DNA of 35,909 bases from Desulfuromonadaceae bacterium (lineage in GTDB: Bacteria; Desulfobacterota; Desulfuromonadia; Desulfuromonadales; JAAYDE01). Below, piece after piece: positions 1 through 11,807 of the stretch. The position numbers and the translations under genes were made by a program. Every line of letters starts with the position of its first letter. Position 1 is the stretch's first letter. The stretch spans positions 1 to 35,909 of the forward strand of contig JAAZDE010000023.1 in the NCBI GenBank assembly GCA_012512925.1. The letters run 5' to 3'. The notes beneath the pieces were generated by a model. That model was not told the origin of the DNA. It searched no databases and saw only the letters and a program-made list of their open reading frames with translations.

Positions 1-338
1 ACAGTATCACTCCGATCACTTTTATTTGCTTAAAATATTTATTGTTCTCAGGAACTCATAGATAAATCATATTTTATTTTTCATGTCAAGGAGGAAAACA
101 ACCCACAGGACCAGCCAGGATTCCACCCAACCAGGCCCTCCCTAAATACCCCAAGAGAAAAACCCCTTGCAAACCAAGGAAACCTTTGGTAGCTTTTTTC
201 CACTCCAAAAAAACCTTTCGTTCCATGTTTCATCTTAAACGAACAGAGATTTTAAGCACTTATCCACAATTGTGGATAAGTTTGTGGATAAGTGCGTCGC
301 AACTTTCCATTCCCCCTTCTCCCCTTTGTATGTAGCCC
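1..338. other. Non-coding region upstream of dnaA (candidate oriC part / dnaA promoter)
   Basis: No convincing gene is seen in these 338 bases. The first 85 bases are strongly AT-rich, a C/A-rich stretch follows, and three DnaA boxes lie at 260-291. An AAGGAGG sequence near 88 looks like a ribosome-binding site but has no start codon at a usable distance on the + strand. On the - strand a GGAG near positions 11-16 could serve a gene starting just outside the window; rpmH commonly sits there in bacteria, but that is inference. The AT-rich left end could be an unwinding element, although it lies about 170 bases from the boxes. Confidence 0.5.
260..291. promoter_or_regulatory. Cluster of three perfect DnaA boxes
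   Basis: Three exact matches to the DnaA-box consensus TTATCCACA: 260-268 on the + strand, and 271-279 and 283-291 on the - strand (TGTGGATAA). The two - strand boxes are spaced 12 bp start to start, about one helical turn. The first two face each other as an inverted pair. The cluster ends 47 bases before the dnaA start codon, so it may serve both origin function and dnaA autorepression. Box identity is seen directly; function follows from the family. Confidence 0.9.
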
Positions 339-1724
339 ATGTCAATTGACCATCTCCAAATATGGCAACAAGCCATCACCCAGTTGGAAGACTCCACTGA
401 GTCGCCTTTTTTCTCTACCTGGATCAAATCGATCCACCTCCTGGAAATTCACAACGACCTCGTCGTTTTGGAGGTTCCTAACCGTTTTGTTTTTGAATGG
501 ATCAAAGAAAATTACCTGGATCTTCTCACGGAAAAACTTTCGACCTTGGGGGGAAAAAATTTTGATATATCTATAAAAATTTCCCCATCGCACAATCCGG
601 AAGACTCATCAGATTCGACTTCAAGAACAAACATGGACATACCCTCAACCAACCCGCCGACGACAACCCATTCTCCGGCGCTTACCTTGCAGACCTGTAC
701 CGGTTCCAACAACCTTAACCCAAAATATACTTTCAACGATTTTGTGTCGGGCTCAACTAACCAATTTGCTTACGCAGCTGCAATGGCTGTTGCCAACAAC
801 CCAGGAACAACCTACAACCCCCTTTTCATATATGGTGGTGTAGGTTTAGGAAAAACCCACCTGGTCAATGCAATTGGTAATCTTATTCTTCAAAATCGGC
901 CCGATATGAAAATAAGTTATTATTCATCCGAAAAATTTATAAATGAGCTTATTAATTCATTGCGTTATGCAAAAATGGAAAATTTTCGAAAAAAATTTCG
1001 TTCAGTAGATGTCCTTTTAATTGATGACGTTCAATTTATAGCTGGAAAAGAAAGAACTCAAGAAGAGTTTTTTCATACATTTAATGATCTCTACGAGTCT
1101 CAGAAACAAATAGTCGTCACATCCGACAAATTCCCAAAAGACATGTCAGGCTTGGAGGAACGTCTCAGATCCCGTTTCGAGTGGGGCTTAATTGCCGATA
1201 TACAGCCACTCGATACAGAAACAAAACAAGCTATTTTAAAACTTAAAGCGGAAAAAATAGGAATAAAATTACCCGAGGATGTTTCGCTTTTCCTGGCAAA
1301 TTCAGCAACTACGAACGTTCGGGATCTTGAAGGGTATCTGAACAGACTGAGTCTTTTTTCCCGCTTAAATTCCACACCATTGTCTCTGGATATGGCTCAG
1401 GAAATTTTAAAAGATATTCTTCATAAAAAAAACCAGGAAATCCCTGTGGAAGAAATTCAAAAAGCCGTTGCGGCACACTACAACATCAAGGTCTCAGAAC
1501 TTAAATCCCAAAAAAGATTAAAAGCTTTAATTATTCCAAGACAAGTGGCAATGTACATTTCCAGAACCATGACCTCCTGTTCTTATCCTGAGATAGGCTT
1601 AAAATTTGGTGGCAAGGATCATTCTACGATTATTCACGCGATAAAAAAAATTGAAAAGGCTCTGGAGGACGATTACCGCCTGAGAGCTACAATAGAAACA
1701 ATTAAGAAAAATTTACCAATTTAA
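339..1724 (+). CDS. dnaA: Chromosomal replication initiator protein DnaA
   Basis: DnaA binds DnaA boxes at the origin, oligomerises with ATP and melts the DNA to load the helicase. The 461-aa product has the four usual domains: N-terminal domain I (about 1-80), a Ser/Thr/Pro-rich linker (about 85-120), an AAA+ core with Walker A GGVGLGKT (166-173) and Walker B LLIDD (about 226-230), and a C-terminal DNA-binding domain containing GGKDHSTIIHA. An in-frame TAG two codons upstream makes ATG 339 the first possible start; no clear Shine-Dalgarno sequence precedes it. Three DnaA boxes just upstream suggest autoregulation. Base composition becomes AT-rich in the second half of the gene, matching dnaN and recF. 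Confidence 0.98.
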   Translation: MSIDHLQIWQQAITQLEDSTESPFFSTWIKSIHLLEIHNDLVVLEVPNRFVFEWIKENYLDLLTEKLSTLGGKNFDISIKISPSHNPEDSSDSTSRTNMDIPSTNPPTTTHSPALTLQTCTGSNNLNPKYTFNDFVSGSTNQFAYAAAMAVANNPGTTYNPLFIYGGVGLGKTHLVNAIGNLILQNRPDMKISYYSSEKFINELINSLRYAKMENFRKKFRSVDVLLIDDVQFIAGKERTQEEFFHTFNDLYESQKQIVVTSDKFPKDMSGLEERLRSRFEWGLIADIQPLDTETKQAILKLKAEKIGIKLPEDVSLFLANSATTNVRDLEGYLNRLSLFSRLNSTPLSLDMAQEILKDILHKKNQEIPVEEIQKAVAAHYNIKVSELKSQKRLKALIIPRQVAMYISRTMTSCSYPEIGLKFGGKDHSTIIHAIKKIEKALEDDYRLRATIETIKKNLPI

Positions 1725-1759
1725 AATATATTTATATTAGAAAATTATAAATATATTTT
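1723..1759. repeat. Perfect 14-bp AT-only inverted repeat at the dnaA stop
   Basis: AAAATATATTTATA at 1723-1736 is repeated as its exact reverse complement at 1746-1759, separated by 9 bases. It begins inside the dnaA stop codon. The stem contains no G or C, so it would be a weak transcription terminator. It could equally be an easily melted element near the origin. Confidence 0.7.
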
Positions 1760-2001
1760 TGCGGCATAAACTGTTTAAAACCTGTCGAGAAAAAGTTTCA
1801 AATTTAACAAAAATTAATATTTTTTCAAAACCATCCACTTCCGTCTACAGGTTGTAAACACATTGATACAAATTTTTCTATTTCCAAAGGCCTGAAAAGA
1901 AATGGTTTTTTTTCATATTCCACTTACAAACAGCAGCTATTGTTACTATTATTTTTTAAATTCTTTAAAAAGCAATAGTAGTTCAGATAATGGAGAAAAC
2001 T
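1760..2001. other. AT-rich dnaA-dnaN intergenic region
   Basis: Together with the inverted repeat this forms a gap of about 275 bases with very low GC. It holds no perfect DnaA box. Near its end, CTATTG (1937-1942) pairs with CAATAG (1973-1978), and inside that TTTTTAAA (1953-1960) pairs with TTTAAAAA (1964-1971) across a 3-base loop. This hairpin sits just before the dnaN ribosome-binding site. Candidate roles are an unwinding element, a dnaN promoter region, or both; nothing here decides between them. Confidence 0.45.
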
Positions 2002-3120
2002 ATGAAATTCAGTATTGAAAAAGAAATTCTTCTTTCAGGCCTTTCCAAAATTCAGAATATTGCCGAGAAAAAGGCAACTTTGCCTGTACTTTCTTTCGTT
2101 CTTTTTGATGCAAAAGAAAATTTTTTAGTTCTTACCGCAACGGATATGGAAGTGGGAATCAAAGTTTCCCTTCCGGCTCATGTAGATATTAGCGGTGAAA
2201 TTGCTCTTCCTGCCAAAAAGCTTTATGAGGTTATTAGGGAGTTTCCAAATAAAGAAATAAGTTTTGAAGTATCTGAAAATTTTTCAACAAAAATTTCGCA
2301 TGAAAAAATTATATTTAATCTTCTCGGCTTAGAGCCTGATCAGTTTCCAAATTTTCCCAAAATAAAAGAAAATTTTTTATTTGATATTTCTTCTTCTATT
2401 TTGAAAAAAATGATAGATCGAACTTATTTTGCAATGTCAAATGATGAAGGAAAATATAATCTGAATGGAATTTTCTTTCAAAAGTTAATAATAGATGATG
2501 AAATATATATCGCACTAACTAGTACAGATATCCACCGTTTAGCTTTTACAAGAGAAAAGTTAAAAATAAACGATGAATCATTATTTAGTAAAGGAGGAAT
2601 AATACCTAAAAAAGGTATTACAGAAATAAGAAAATTAGTTGAAAATACTGACGCCAACATAAATGTTGGTTTTTTTGATAATAATGCAGTTTTTATAAAA
2701 GATAATATTAATATAATTATCAGATTAGTTGATGGTGAATTTCCTGAGTATCAAAAAGTTATCCCTGAAATTTCAAGTAATTTTGTTTCTATTTCACAAG
2801 ATACTTTTCTAAAAGTTTTACGTCGTGTATCAACTTTAACTAACGAAAGATACCGCGGAATTCGTCTTACGTTTTACAATCAGTATCTGGAAATTTATGT
2901 TAATAATCCTGAATTTGGAGAGGCAAAAGAAGAAATTCCCCTTGATTATGAAGGACAGGAAATTTCAATTGCATATAATGCTCGCTATCTGATTGATGCT
3001 GTTAATGCCTATCAAACTGATTATCTTCGGTTTCAGTTTAAAGACAATATTTCACCTGCTGTTATTACGCCGGTTGATCATACGGACAGTCTTGCCGTAA
3101 TTATGCCCATGCGTCTTTAA
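2002..3120 (+). CDS. dnaN: DNA polymerase III sliding clamp, beta subunit
   Basis: The beta clamp is a ring-shaped homodimer that tethers DNA polymerase III and many repair proteins to DNA. The product from ATG 2002 is 372 aa, the usual length, and opens MKFSIEKEILLSGL, typical of DnaN. It ends in VIMPMRL, the conserved MPMRL C-terminus. The ORF track starts four codons earlier at 1990, but GGAG at 1992-1995 lies 6 bases before ATG 2002, so the later start is better supported. The gene is strikingly AT-rich (one sampled 60-base line is about 25% GC). It lies between dnaA and recF in the classical origin order, with a 17-base gap to recF. Confidence 0.97.
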   Translation: MKFSIEKEILLSGLSKIQNIAEKKATLPVLSFVLFDAKENFLVLTATDMEVGIKVSLPAHVDISGEIALPAKKLYEVIREFPNKEISFEVSENFSTKISHEKIIFNLLGLEPDQFPNFPKIKENFLFDISSSILKKMIDRTYFAMSNDEGKYNLNGIFFQKLIIDDEIYIALTSTDIHRLAFTREKLKINDESLFSKGGIIPKKGITEIRKLVENTDANINVGFFDNNAVFIKDNINIIIRLVDGEFPEYQKVIPEISSNFVSISQDTFLKVLRRVSTLTNERYRGIRLTFYNQYLEIYVNNPEFGEAKEEIPLDYEGQEISIAYNARYLIDAVNAYQTDYLRFQFKDNISPAVITPVDHTDSLAVIMPMRL

Positions 3121-3137
3121 AATAATTTAAAAGTATA

Positions 3138-4214
3138 ATGTATCTGACCCGTTTTTCTGCCCAAAATTATCGAAATCTTAAAGATTTTTGTATTGATTGT
3201 AAATCAGGTTTAAATTTGATTTGGGGAGATAATGCTCAGGGAAAAACCAATTTCATTGAAGCTATATATTGCCTGGGAAATTTACGAGGATTTCGAGGTT
3301 CGAAAAATAGTGACCTTATTCAGTGGGGCAAAGAGTTCTCTTCCGTGTGTGGTTTGTTCATATCCCCCTTGGCATCCCGTGAAATTCAGATTAAAATAGA
3401 AACCTCAAAAAAAACAGCTCATCTGAACGGAAAACCCGCTTCCAACGCTCGGGAATTTTTCAGTGCTTTTCCTGTGATTCTTTTTTCTCCCGAAGAGATG
3501 GCCTTGATGGACAAGGGGCCGGCCGGTAGAAGGGCGCTTTTGGACCGGGCCGTTTTTTTGGTGGAAAATGATTATCTCGATAAATTTCGTCGTTATCAGT
3601 TTGTATTAAAAACAAGAAATCTTTTACTCCGTGAAAACAAAAACCGGAAAGAACTGGATGTTTGGACAGAAGCTTTTATAGAAACTGCAGTTCCGGTAAT
3701 TGCTGCCAGAAATTTATTTCTTAAAAATATAATCCCGGACCTTGTTCAAATTAACAACTATATATCGGGAAATAATGATAAAATAGACATTGAATTGCAG
3801 AGTGGTGGGGATATTTTCAATAAAATAAATTTTCGGGAAAAAATTGAAAAAGTTTCCGATAAGGAGCAAGAAATTGGATACACCATTGTAGGTCCTCACA
3901 CGGAAGGGCCTGTTTTTCTTTTAAATGGAAAGCCTTTTAAAAATTTCGCTTCCCAAGGTCAAAAGCGATCATTTTTATTGTCATTTAAAATATCCCAAAT
4001 AATAGATTACCAAAAAAAGAATAATAAAACTCCTATTTTGCTTCTGGATGACCTTGGAAGTGAACTCGATATAGATAGACAAAAAAGATTTTTTGAAATA
4101 GTTTTTGGAAAAGTCAAACAGATTTTCTTTACTACAACGGATAAAAAATTTCTTCAAAATTGTGGAATTATCCCTGATAGCTGTTTCCATTTAAACCAGG
4201 GAGATATTAAATAA
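3138..4214 (+). CDS. recF: DNA replication and repair protein RecF
   Basis: RecF is an SMC-like ATPase that, with RecO and RecR, loads RecA at single-strand gaps. The 358-aa product has Walker A GDNAQGKT at residues 30-37, the ABC signature region ASQGQKRSFLLSFK and Walker B ILLLDDLGSELD near the C-terminus. Length is normal for the family. It starts 17 bases after dnaN with only a weak ribosome-binding site, so it is probably co-transcribed and perhaps translationally coupled. The gene shares the AT-rich composition of dnaN, while gyrB downstream is clearly richer in GC. Confidence 0.96.
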   Translation: MYLTRFSAQNYRNLKDFCIDCKSGLNLIWGDNAQGKTNFIEAIYCLGNLRGFRGSKNSDLIQWGKEFSSVCGLFISPLASREIQIKIETSKKTAHLNGKPASNAREFFSAFPVILFSPEEMALMDKGPAGRRALLDRAVFLVENDYLDKFRRYQFVLKTRNLLLRENKNRKELDVWTEAFIETAVPVIAARNLFLKNIIPDLVQINNYISGNNDKIDIELQSGGDIFNKINFREKIEKVSDKEQEIGYTIVGPHTEGPVFLLNGKPFKNFASQGQKRSFLLSFKISQIIDYQKKNNKTPILLLDDLGSELDIDRQKRFFEIVFGKVKQIFFTTTDKKFLQNCGIIPDSCFHLNQGDIK

Positions 4215-4228
4215 ATTTTTTTAAGTGA

Positions 4229-6643
<2,415 letters not shown>

Positions 6644-6670
6644 TCCGGATTTATGGGAGATCGGTAGCAA

Positions 6671-9181
6671 ATGTTAAACAAGCCAAACAAGGTGAGTGTC
6701 AATATCGAAGACGAGATGCAGAAATCGTATCTCGACTACGCCATGAGTGTCATTATCGGGAGGGCTCTTCCAGATGTTCGCGACGGCCTGAAGCCGGTAC
6801 ATCGGCGGGTTCTGTTCGCCATGCACGAACTGAACAACGAATATAACAAGCCCTACAAAAAATCGGCTCGTGTGGTCGGTGATGTCATCGGTAAATATCA
6901 TCCTCACGGAGACTCCGCAGTTTATGACACCATCGTCCGTTTGGCCCAGAACTTTTCCATGCGCTATCCGCTGGTGGATGGCCAGGGCAACTTTGGTTCG
7001 GTGGATGGCGACTCGGCGGCGGCGATGCGCTACACCGAGGTGCGGATGGCCCGTATCGCCCAGGAGGTACTGGCCGATCTGGAAAAGGAAACGGTGGATT
7101 TCGGTTCCAACTACGACGATTCCCTTCAGGAACCGCTGGTTCTTCCCTGCCGTTTTCCCAACCTTCTGGTCAACGGTTCCGAGGGAATCGCTGTCGGTAT
7201 GACCACCAAAATTCCTCCCCACAACCTTGGCGAGGTCATCGACGCCCTGGTGACGGTGATAGAACAACCGACCTTGGCCATGAGTGAGTTGATCAAGATC
7301 ATTCCTGGCCCCGATTTTCCCACCGGCGGCATCATTCTCGGCCGCGATGGAATTGAGCAGGCCTATCGGACCGGCCGCGGGATCATTCACGTACGCGCCC
7401 GGGCTTTGGTGGAGAGGGATCGACGGACTTCCAAGGAAAAAATCATCATCACCGAGATCCCTTTTCAGGTCAACAAGGCCAAACTGATTGAAAAGATCGC
7501 CGAACTGGTCAAAGAAAAGAAGATCGACGGCATCACTGATCTCCGGGACGAATCGGACCGGGACGGAATGCGGATCGCCATCGATCTGCGCAAAGACGCC
7601 TACCCCGGCGTGATTCTCAACCAGCTCTACAAGATGACGCCCATGCAGTCATCTTATGGCATCATTCTGCTGGCCATCGTCAACGGCGAACCGAAAGTCC
7701 TTTCTCTGCGGGATGTTCTCGACCGTTTTCTGGAGCACCGCAAAGAGATCATCATCCGCCGTTGCATCTTCGAACTCAAAAAGGCTGAAGCCCGCGCTCA
7801 TATCCTGGAAGGATTGAAAATCGCTCTGGAAAATCTGGACGAGGTGATTCGGATCATCAAATCCTCGCCCGATCCGGCTGCGGCCAAGGCTTCCCTGATG
7901 GAGGGCTTCGCCTTTACCGACATCCAGGCCACGGAAATACTCAACATGAGGCTGCAGCGCCTCACCGGCCTGGAGAGGGACAAAATCCTCAATGAATATC
8001 AGGAAATCCTGGCCCAGATCGCCCGGCTCAAGGAGGTTCTCGGCAGCGAAGTGGAGATCTTCCGCATCATCAAGGGGGAACTTTCGGAGATCCGTGAAAA
8101 GTACGCCGACGCGCGTTTGACCGAGATTGTCGGTCAGCAGGCGGAACTGTCTCTGGAGGATCTGATTGTCGAAGAAGACATGGTGGTAACCGTTACCCAC
8201 AGCGGTTACATAAAACGCAATCCGGTATCCCTCTATCGTGCCCAGCGCCGCGGAGGAAAAGGGAAGACCGGCATCCGGCCCAGAGAAGAGGATTTCGTAG
8301 AGCAACTTTTCATTGCTTCGACCCATTCCTACATTCTGGTTTTCACCGATAAAGGAAAGGTTCACTGGCTCAAGGTTCATGAAGTGCCTCAGGGGGGCCG
8401 GGCGTCCCGCGGCAAGGCGATTGTCAACCTCATTGAGATCGAGGCCGGGGAAAACGTGACCAGTATACTGCCGGTCCGTGAATTCAGGGAGGGCCAGTAT
8501 ATCGTCACCGTTACGGCAAAGGGGATCATCAAAAAGACCGATCTGATGGCCTACTCCAATCCTCGGACGGCGGGAATCATCGCTTTGGATATCGAGGAAG
8601 GGGATCGATTGGTCTCCACCCGGCTTACCGATGGTTCTTATGATATTCTTCTCGCCAGCCGGAACGGCCAGTCGATCCGCTTTTCCGAAACCGGGGTGCG
8701 CCCCATGGGAAGAACCGCCCGCGGCGTGAAGGGGATGGCCCTGGATAAGGGAGATCTGGTGATCGGCATGGAGGTGGTTTCCGATGCCACCGTCGGCAAC
8801 CTGGTGACAGTGACCCGGAACGGTTTCGGCAAGCGGACCCCTCTCGAGGAGTATCGCACCCAAAGTCGGGGTGGCAAAGGTATAATTACCATCAAAACCT
8901 CCGAACGCAATGGTCCTGTGGTCGACATCAAGATGACCGGCGAAGAAGAGGATCTGATGTTCATAACCAGTCAGGGAAAAATTCTTCGCACCCGGGTGGA
9001 TGACCTTTCGGTCATCGGCCGCAACACCCAGGGGGTCAGGTTGATGGAGTTGGATCCCGGGGAGGCCATCGTAGCGGTCGCCAAGCTGGCGGAAAGCGAT
9101 GAACTTGCCGAAGGGGCAGAAAAAGCCGATGAAGGGCCGGAGGAGGATGTCGAGGCGCCCACGGAGGGTGAGAGCGAATAA
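6671..9181 (+). CDS. gyrA: DNA gyrase subunit A
   Basis: GyrA cuts and reseals DNA and wraps it during supercoiling. The 836-aa product has the active-site tyrosine Y121 in AAMRYTEVR. In the quinolone-resistance-determining region, GDSAVYD keeps the Ser (S82) and Asp (D86) typical of drug-sensitive enzymes. The GyrA box QRRGGKG that starts the DNA-wrapping beta-pinwheel is present at about residue 530. The protein ends in a Glu-rich acidic tail, as in many GyrA proteins, where it can modulate wrapping. The gene is GC-rich (one sampled 60-base line is about 57%), in contrast to dnaN and recF. A 708-aa antisense ORF across it is a composition shadow. Confidence 0.98.
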   Translation: MLNKPNKVSVNIEDEMQKSYLDYAMSVIIGRALPDVRDGLKPVHRRVLFAMHELNNEYNKPYKKSARVVGDVIGKYHPHGDSAVYDTIVRLAQNFSMRYPLVDGQGNFGSVDGDSAAAMRYTEVRMARIAQEVLADLEKETVDFGSNYDDSLQEPLVLPCRFPNLLVNGSEGIAVGMTTKIPPHNLGEVIDALVTVIEQPTLAMSELIKIIPGPDFPTGGIILGRDGIEQAYRTGRGIIHVRARALVERDRRTSKEKIIITEIPFQVNKAKLIEKIAELVKEKKIDGITDLRDESDRDGMRIAIDLRKDAYPGVILNQLYKMTPMQSSYGIILLAIVNGEPKVLSLRDVLDRFLEHRKEIIIRRCIFELKKAEARAHILEGLKIALENLDEVIRIIKSSPDPAAAKASLMEGFAFTDIQATEILNMRLQRLTGLERDKILNEYQEILAQIARLKEVLGSEVEIFRIIKGELSEIREKYADARLTEIVGQQAELSLEDLIVEEDMVVTVTHSGYIKRNPVSLYRAQRRGGKGKTGIRPREEDFVEQLFIASTHSYILVFTDKGKVHWLKVHEVPQGGRASRGKAIVNLIEIEAGENVTSILPVREFREGQYIVTVTAKGIIKKTDLMAYSNPRTAGIIALDIEEGDRLVSTRLTDGSYDILLASRNGQSIRFSETGVRPMGRTARGVKGMALDKGDLVIGMEVVSDATVGNLVTVTRNGFGKRTPLEEYRTQSRGGKGIITIKTSERNGPVVDIKMTGEEEDLMFITSQGKILRTRVDDLSVIGRNTQGVRLMELDPGEAIVAVAKLAESDELAEGAEKADEGPEEDVEAPTEGESE

Positions 9182-9238
9182 GGCTCTTCGTGGACACTGC
9201 GGGACGCTTGCCGGCGGTATTTCGCAAAGGATGCAAAC

Positions 9239-10252
9239 ATGAGGAACATTGCCGTCATCGGAGCGGGCAGTTGGGGAACCGCTTTGAGTCACCTTCTGGC
9301 TTTCAAAGGACACACTGTGACCCTTTGGGCCTATGAGCCGGAGTTGGTGGAAATCCTGCGGCGAAGCGGTGAGAACGAAATCTATCTTCCCGGGGTTGGC
9401 CTGCCTGAAAGCCTGATTTTCACCAACGACCTGCAGGAGGCGGTAAGCGCCAAGGAAATTGTGGTAATGGTGCCCCCTTCGCAACGCCTGCGGGGTTTGC
9501 TCACCGGGGTGGCGCCCTTTCTTGATCCCAACATCCTCCTGGTTTCCGCCTCCAAAGGAATTGAAAACGACACCCTGAGAACCATGTCCGAGGTTGTCGC
9601 CGAAACATTGTCGCCTTCCATCGCCGACAACGCCACCTTCCTTTCCGGGCCCACCTTTGCGAAGGAGGTTGCGGCTCGTCTTCCCGCTGCCGCCGTCGCT
9701 GCGTCGACCCGGGAGGAAACGGCCCGTCGGGTCCAGGAAATCTTCAGCACCGACTATTTCCGCGTCTACACCCACACCGATGTTCGCGGCGTGGAACTGG
9801 GGGGGGCTCTGAAGAATGTCATGGCCCTGGCCTGTGGCATCTCGGATGGTCTGGCGCTGGGAGACAACGCCCGCGCCGCTCTGATAACCCGGGGATTGGC
9901 TGAAATATGCCGTCTCGGGGTGGCCCTGGGAGCCCGCGCTGCCACCTTCGCCGGACTGGCCGGAATGGGGGATCTGGTCTTGACCTGTACCGGGGGCCTG
10001 TCCCGTAACCGCCAGGTTGGTCTTGATCTGGGGCGGGGCAAGACCCTCGACGAGATACTGTCAGCCATGAAAACGGTAGCGGAAGGGGTCAAGACGGCCC
10101 TGTCCGCCTATCAGTTGGCGGGGAAGATAGGGGTGGACACCCCGATAATCGAGCAGGTCTATCAGGTTCTTTATCAGCGGAAAGAACCGAAAGTGGCTCT
10201 AGGCGATCTAATGGAGCGTTCCCTCAAGTCGGAAAGGGAGGCGCTGGAGTAA
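9239..10252 (+). CDS. gpsA: Glycerol-3-phosphate dehydrogenase [NAD(P)+]
   Basis: GpsA reduces dihydroxyacetone phosphate to sn-glycerol 3-phosphate, the backbone for phospholipid synthesis, in the cytoplasm. The 337-aa product opens with the Rossmann motif GAGSWGTA (8-15), has SGPTFAKEVA (136-145) and the conserved catalytic lysine K192 in GGALKNVMA. The C-terminal domain includes GLAGMGDLVLTC. AAAGG about 8 bases upstream of ATG 9239 is a good ribosome-binding site. It lies 57 bases after gyrA and 27 before the EEP-family gene, so it may continue the same transcription unit. Confidence 0.96.
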   Translation: MRNIAVIGAGSWGTALSHLLAFKGHTVTLWAYEPELVEILRRSGENEIYLPGVGLPESLIFTNDLQEAVSAKEIVVMVPPSQRLRGLLTGVAPFLDPNILLVSASKGIENDTLRTMSEVVAETLSPSIADNATFLSGPTFAKEVAARLPAAAVAASTREETARRVQEIFSTDYFRVYTHTDVRGVELGGALKNVMALACGISDGLALGDNARAALITRGLAEICRLGVALGARAATFAGLAGMGDLVLTCTGGLSRNRQVGLDLGRGKTLDEILSAMKTVAEGVKTALSAYQLAGKIGVDTPIIEQVYQVLYQRKEPKVALGDLMERSLKSEREALE

Positions 10253-10279
10253 GGTCCGTCAAGGTTCCGGGAGAAGGAT

Positions 10280-11035
10280 GTGAACCCCATCGGTGTGATG
10301 ACTTTCAATGTGCGGCAGTGCCGGGGGAGAGACGGCAGGATCGATCCGGAACGGATTCTGCGCGTCATCGACCAGAGCGCCCCGGATATCGTCGCCCTTC
10401 AGGAGGTGGAGAGCTCCTTTGGCTCCGATCATCTCTCCTATCTGGGAAACGGCCTGCGGATGTCCGTTTTCGGCCCTGCGGTGCCGGGAGGCAATGCCTA
10501 TTTGTCCCGTTTTCCCTTGAAGGGGATCCAGCAGTATTCCCTTGGGAACGATGGAATCTGCCTCAAGGCCGATCTCGATCTGCTGGGGAAAAGGGTCCAC
10601 CTGTTCAACGTCCGTCTCCATCCCTCCCCTTTTCACCAGTATCATCAACTTAAAAATCTCTTCGGTTCCGATCTGGTGGGGAATCCTTACTTCCCCTGTT
10701 CCAAACTGATTCTCGGTGACTTCGGCGCCTTCTGCCCCTGGTTCTGGAATCTTCCGTTTCTGTCTCTGGGACGTCTTCGGCGCCCTTTGTGGCGTCTCAC
10801 TTATCCCTCGTGGTTTCCTCTCTTCAGCCGGGACCGGGTTTACCATCTAGGGGATATCGAGGTTCTGCACGCCACCGTGGTCTGGAACCCTCTGACCCGC
10901 TCGGCTTCTTCCCATCTTCCTCTCAATGTCACCGTTAATATCCGGGACAATCTCGATTATCTTCATGCCGAACAGATTCGGGGAGAGATGGGCACGGCCG
11001 CCGGTTGTTTCCGCAAAAAGGCAGCTCTCAGATAA
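10280..11035 (+). CDS. Endonuclease/exonuclease/phosphatase (EEP) family protein with altered active-site motifs
   Basis: The 251-aa product has the EEP (DNase I-like) fold pattern: MTFNVR near the N-terminus, DIVALQEVE at about residue 37 with the metal-binding Glu, LILGDF in the middle, RDRV, and a final SSHLPL. Members hydrolyse phosphodiesters or phosphomonoesters in DNA, lipids or nucleotides; the substrate cannot be read here. Two positions are odd: the usual GDFN reads GDFG, and the usual SDH reads SSH, so one catalytic Asn and one catalytic Asp appear replaced. No signal peptide is seen. GTG 10280 is chosen because GGGAG lies 6 bases upstream; ATG 10298 is the alternative. Activity may be reduced or specialised. 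Confidence 0.75.
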   Translation: MNPIGVMTFNVRQCRGRDGRIDPERILRVIDQSAPDIVALQEVESSFGSDHLSYLGNGLRMSVFGPAVPGGNAYLSRFPLKGIQQYSLGNDGICLKADLDLLGKRVHLFNVRLHPSPFHQYHQLKNLFGSDLVGNPYFPCSKLILGDFGAFCPWFWNLPFLSLGRLRRPLWRLTYPSWFPLFSRDRVYHLGDIEVLHATVVWNPLTRSASSHLPLNVTVNIRDNLDYLHAEQIRGEMGTAAGCFRKKAALR

Positions 11036-11047
11036 ACAACGGAACGC

Positions 11048-11077
11048 TGTGGATAAATTTGTGGAAACAGTTGATAA
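11048..11077. promoter_or_regulatory. DnaA-box cluster upstream of nth
   Basis: TGTGGATAA at 11048-11056 is a perfect DnaA box on the - strand. It is followed by the near-boxes TGTGGAAAC (11060-11068) and AGTTGATAA (11069-11077). The order and spacing (12 then 9 bp) and most bases are the same as in the cluster at 17295-17324. It lies in the gap between the EEP gene and the true nth start, outside any accepted coding sequence. Confidence 0.75.
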
Positions 11078-11148
11078 CTTTTCAGAATGTCACAAGTTTG
11101 AGGGGAATTTTTGCAACCGTTCTCAACCTTCCCCACCAAGGGACCTCC

Positions 11149-11799
11149 ATGGACAATCCGCCATCATCCTCTTCCGCTCTTCACACTCTCGAAATTCTCG
11201 AAAAATTTTATCCCGAAGCGCACTGCGCGCTAAACTACCGGAATCCCTATGAACTTCTGGTGGCCACCATCCTTTCGGCGCAATGCACAGATATCAGGGT
11301 CAATCAGGTGACAAGGGGATTTTTCATGGATTATCCCGATATTTCCGCCCTGGCCGACGCGGATATGTCGGGAATTGAGGATCGAATCCGCTCCACCGGT
11401 TTTTTTCGCAATAAAGCGCGTCATCTCAAGGAGTGCGCCGAACGCCTTCAACGTGATTTCAACGGCGTGGTTCCCTCCACCCTTGAGGCACTGATCACCC
11501 TTCCCGGCATCGGGCGAAAGACGGCTAACGTCCTCCTCGGCAACGTCTTCGGAATTCCCGGCATGGTGGTTGACACCCATGTCAAGCGGATCTCTTTCCG
11601 CCTTGGCTGGACTCGCCATCGGGATCCCGACAAAATCGAAAAGGATCTCTGCCGGCTGCTTCCCGCGGAACGGTGGACCCAGGCCGGACATGTTCTGATC
11701 GCTCACGGACGGCAGTTGTGCAAGGCGCCCGTCCCCAACTGTAGCCTTTGCCCGGTGGTTGCGGCATGTCCCAAAAACGGCGTCAGCAAACATCGCTGA
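11149..11799 (+). CDS. nth: Endonuclease III (DNA glycosylase/AP lyase)
   Basis: Nth removes oxidised pyrimidines from DNA and nicks the abasic site in base-excision repair. From ATG 11149 the product is 216 aa, the normal size. It has the helix-hairpin-helix LPGIGRKTANV with the catalytic lysine, VDTHVKR with the catalytic aspartate, and the four iron-sulfur cysteines in the classic C-x6-C-x2-C-x5-C spacing at the C-terminus. The ORF track extends 48 codons upstream, but that part crosses the DnaA-box cluster and does not resemble Nth. AAGGGA just before ATG 11149 supports the shorter start. It is convergent with the PBP gene, whose stop is 8 bases away. Confidence 0.96.
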   Translation: MDNPPSSSSALHTLEILEKFYPEAHCALNYRNPYELLVATILSAQCTDIRVNQVTRGFFMDYPDISALADADMSGIEDRIRSTGFFRNKARHLKECAERLQRDFNGVVPSTLEALITLPGIGRKTANVLLGNVFGIPGMVVDTHVKRISFRLGWTRHRDPDKIEKDLCRLLPAERWTQAGHVLIAHGRQLCKAPVPNCSLCPVVAACPKNGVSKHR

Positions 11800-11807
11800 G
11801 GAAAATT

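Noticed and set aside
88-97. AAGGAGG ribosome-binding-site-like sequence upstream of dnaA
   Set aside because: No start codon follows at a usable distance on this strand and no ORF is open there.
292-576. 94-aa ORF overlapping the start of dnaA
   Set aside because: It lies in a different frame within dnaA, begins inside the DnaA-box region and has no family resemblance.
7649-9775. 708-aa ORF antisense to gyrA and gpsA
   Set aside because: It lies wholly opposite two clear genes, is low-complexity Gly/His/Arg-rich, resembles no family and has no ribosome-binding site; it is a GC-rich frame shadow.
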